From NCBI RefSeq assembly GCF_011927835.1, contig NZ_JAATJH010000003.1, forward strand, positions 434,001 to 498,000: DNA of 64,000 nt, given 5' to 3'. A program made the position numbers and the translations under genes. The notes beneath the pieces were generated by a model, which saw nothing but the letters and a program-made list of their open reading frames with translations, had not been told where the DNA came from and ran no database searches. This document shows, in pieces, positions 63,190 through 64,000 of this stretch. Origin of the DNA: Neolewinella antarctica. GTDB lineage: Bacteria > Bacteroidota > Bacteroidia > Chitinophagales > Saprospiraceae. Numbering within the stretch: the stretch's first letter is position 1; the number at the start of each line of letters is the position of its first letter.

Positions 63190-64000
63190 TTAGACGAGCC
63201 CGCCGGACTCCGTTTTCCGCCGTGCCGCAAGTAAATACAGCACCGCCATCCGGACCGCAACGCCATTTTCCACCTGCTCCAAAATAATACTGTGCTCCGA
63301 ATCCGCCACTGACGTGTCGATCTCCACCCCCCGGTTGATCGGCCCCGGGTGCATGATGATGACCGGCTTGTCCAGTCGATCGACGCGCTCGCGAGTAATG
63401 CCGAAATAGCGATTGTACTCGCGCAGGGAAGGGATAAATTTTGTGTCCTGCCGCTCCAGTTGGATGCGCAACACGTTGGCCACGTCACACCAGGCGAGAC
63501 TATCGTCCACGTCGTAGCTGACTTCTACGCCCAGGCTGGAAATGTGTTTGGGGATCAGCGTCGGCGGACCACAGACCCGGACGTGCGCACCAAGTTTTTG
63601 TAAGCAAAAAATGTTGGATAGCGCCACGCGGGAGTGCGTCACGTCACCGAAAATACAGACTTTTTTACCCCGTAAATCACCCCCGAGTGCATCCCGCATC
63701 GAGTAAGCATCGAGTAATGCCTGCGTTGGGTGTTCGTGCGTTCCGTCACCGGCATTGATGATGCTAGCGTTGATTTTAGAAGCTAAAAAGTGATGAGCCC
63801 CCGGCGCGGGGTGGCGCATGACGACCATATCGACTTTCATCGCCAGAATGTTATTTACGGTATCGAGCAAGGTTTCTCCCTTCTTGACGGAAGAACTGGC
63901 GGCGCTGAAATTAACCGTATCCGCGCTCAGCCGTTTCTCCGCCAGCTCAAAACTGATGCGCGTCCGGGTAGAGTTTTCGAAGAATAGATTGGCAACGGTG
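63190..64000 (-). CDS. pyrB: Aspartate carbamoyltransferase catalytic subunit (5' end beyond window)
   Basis: The frame is open from 63190 to the window end, so the N-terminus is missing. The visible part begins TVANLFFENSTRTRISFELA, containing the carbamoyl-phosphate-binding STRTR, then FSAASSSVKKGETLLDTV, the HPTQALLD motif, VCIFGDVTHSRVALSN and the C-terminal IMHPGPINRGVEID. Second step of pyrimidine synthesis, cytoplasmic. The downstream acyltransferase starts 5 bp after its stop. An internal ATG at 63870 is not the start, as conserved sequence continues upstream of it. Confidence 0.97.
   Translation of the reverse strand, partial: TVANLFFENSTRTRISFELAEKRLSADTVNFSAASSSVKKGETLLDTVNNILAMKVDMVVMRHPAPGAHHFLASKINASIINAGDGTHEHPTQALLDAYSMRDALGGDLRGKKVCIFGDVTHSRVALSNIFCLQKLGAHVRVCGPPTLIPKHISSLGVEVSYDVDDSLAWCDVANVLRIQLERQDTKFIPSLREYNRYFGITRERVDRLDKPVIIMHPGPINRGVEIDTSVADSEHSIILEQVENGVAVRMAVLYLLAARRKTESGGLV

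Overview
The window reads as chromosome of a marine member of the Bacteroidota, most likely Saprospiria (Lewinella-like). Grounds: several secreted proteins end in type IX secretion (T9SS) C-terminal domains, lipoprotein signals are frequent, a hybrid two-component system (HTCS) and an outer-membrane TonB-dependent receptor sit in a polysaccharide locus, and a few leaders carry the Bacteroidota -7 box TAnnTTTG. No rRNA or tRNA gene was seen. The taxonomic call is inference.

Positions 1-37.7 kb form a polysaccharide/uronate utilisation region. The left arm, on the minus strand, reads in transcription order: HTCS sensor-regulator, TonB receptor, beta-helix protein, GH2 hydrolase, two paralogous alginate-lyase-fold lipoproteins, a large jelly-roll polysaccharide lyase, an SDR (fructuronate reductase type), uxuA, uxaC, and TRAP transporter dctP and dctQ (the latter cut by the window start). 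The right arm, on the plus strand, carries a DUF1800/DUF1501 pair, a sulfatase-GH78 rhamnosidase fusion, a GH105 unsaturated glucuronyl hydrolase, kduI, kduD, a Nudix-type regulator, kdgK and kdgA. Together these would depolymerise a sulfated, rhamnose- and uronate-containing glycan (green-algal ulvan is my favoured substrate) and take both unsaturated uronate (KduI, KduD) and free glucuronate (UxaC, SDR, UxuA) to KDG, then through KdgK and KdgA to pyruvate and glyceraldehyde-3-phosphate. There is no SusC/SusD pair; the TonB receptor is of the type without SusD.

Positions 38-45 kb hold threonine catabolism (an Lrp/AsnC regulator divergent from tdh, then kbl), katG and a small methyltransferase. 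Positions 45-64 kb are mostly housekeeping: an orphan OmpR regulator, a BatA-like membrane protein, RluD-type pseudouridine synthase plus DUF1415, acyl-CoA reductase, tryptophan 2,3-dioxygenase, a DUF4136 lipoprotein, a PQQ-type sugar dehydrogenase lipoprotein, a thioredoxin-like lipoprotein, pruA, dnaK behind a near-perfect sigma-54-like promoter, a PlsC-type acyltransferase and pyrB (cut by the window end).

The most unusual content is the intergenic DNA. I see several distinct repeat families: (i) a GC-rich palindromic element with about 15 copies, at least five of them inside genes in frame (uxaC, DUF1800, DUF1415 and twice in the acyltransferase); (ii) three ~160-bp nested hairpins with a conserved C(TACG)G tetraloop core and arms that differ between copies yet stay self-complementary; (iii) three short hairpins with fixed CATCTGATGAA / CATCCGATGA ends and unrelated stems; (iv) a ~157-bp element found twice; (v) AGACYNN heptad arrays; (vi) GGCGGTAG octamer arrays; (vii) a ~600-bp array of a 17-18 bp repeat that creates long false ORFs. 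Families (i)-(iii) are the best candidates for something undescribed.
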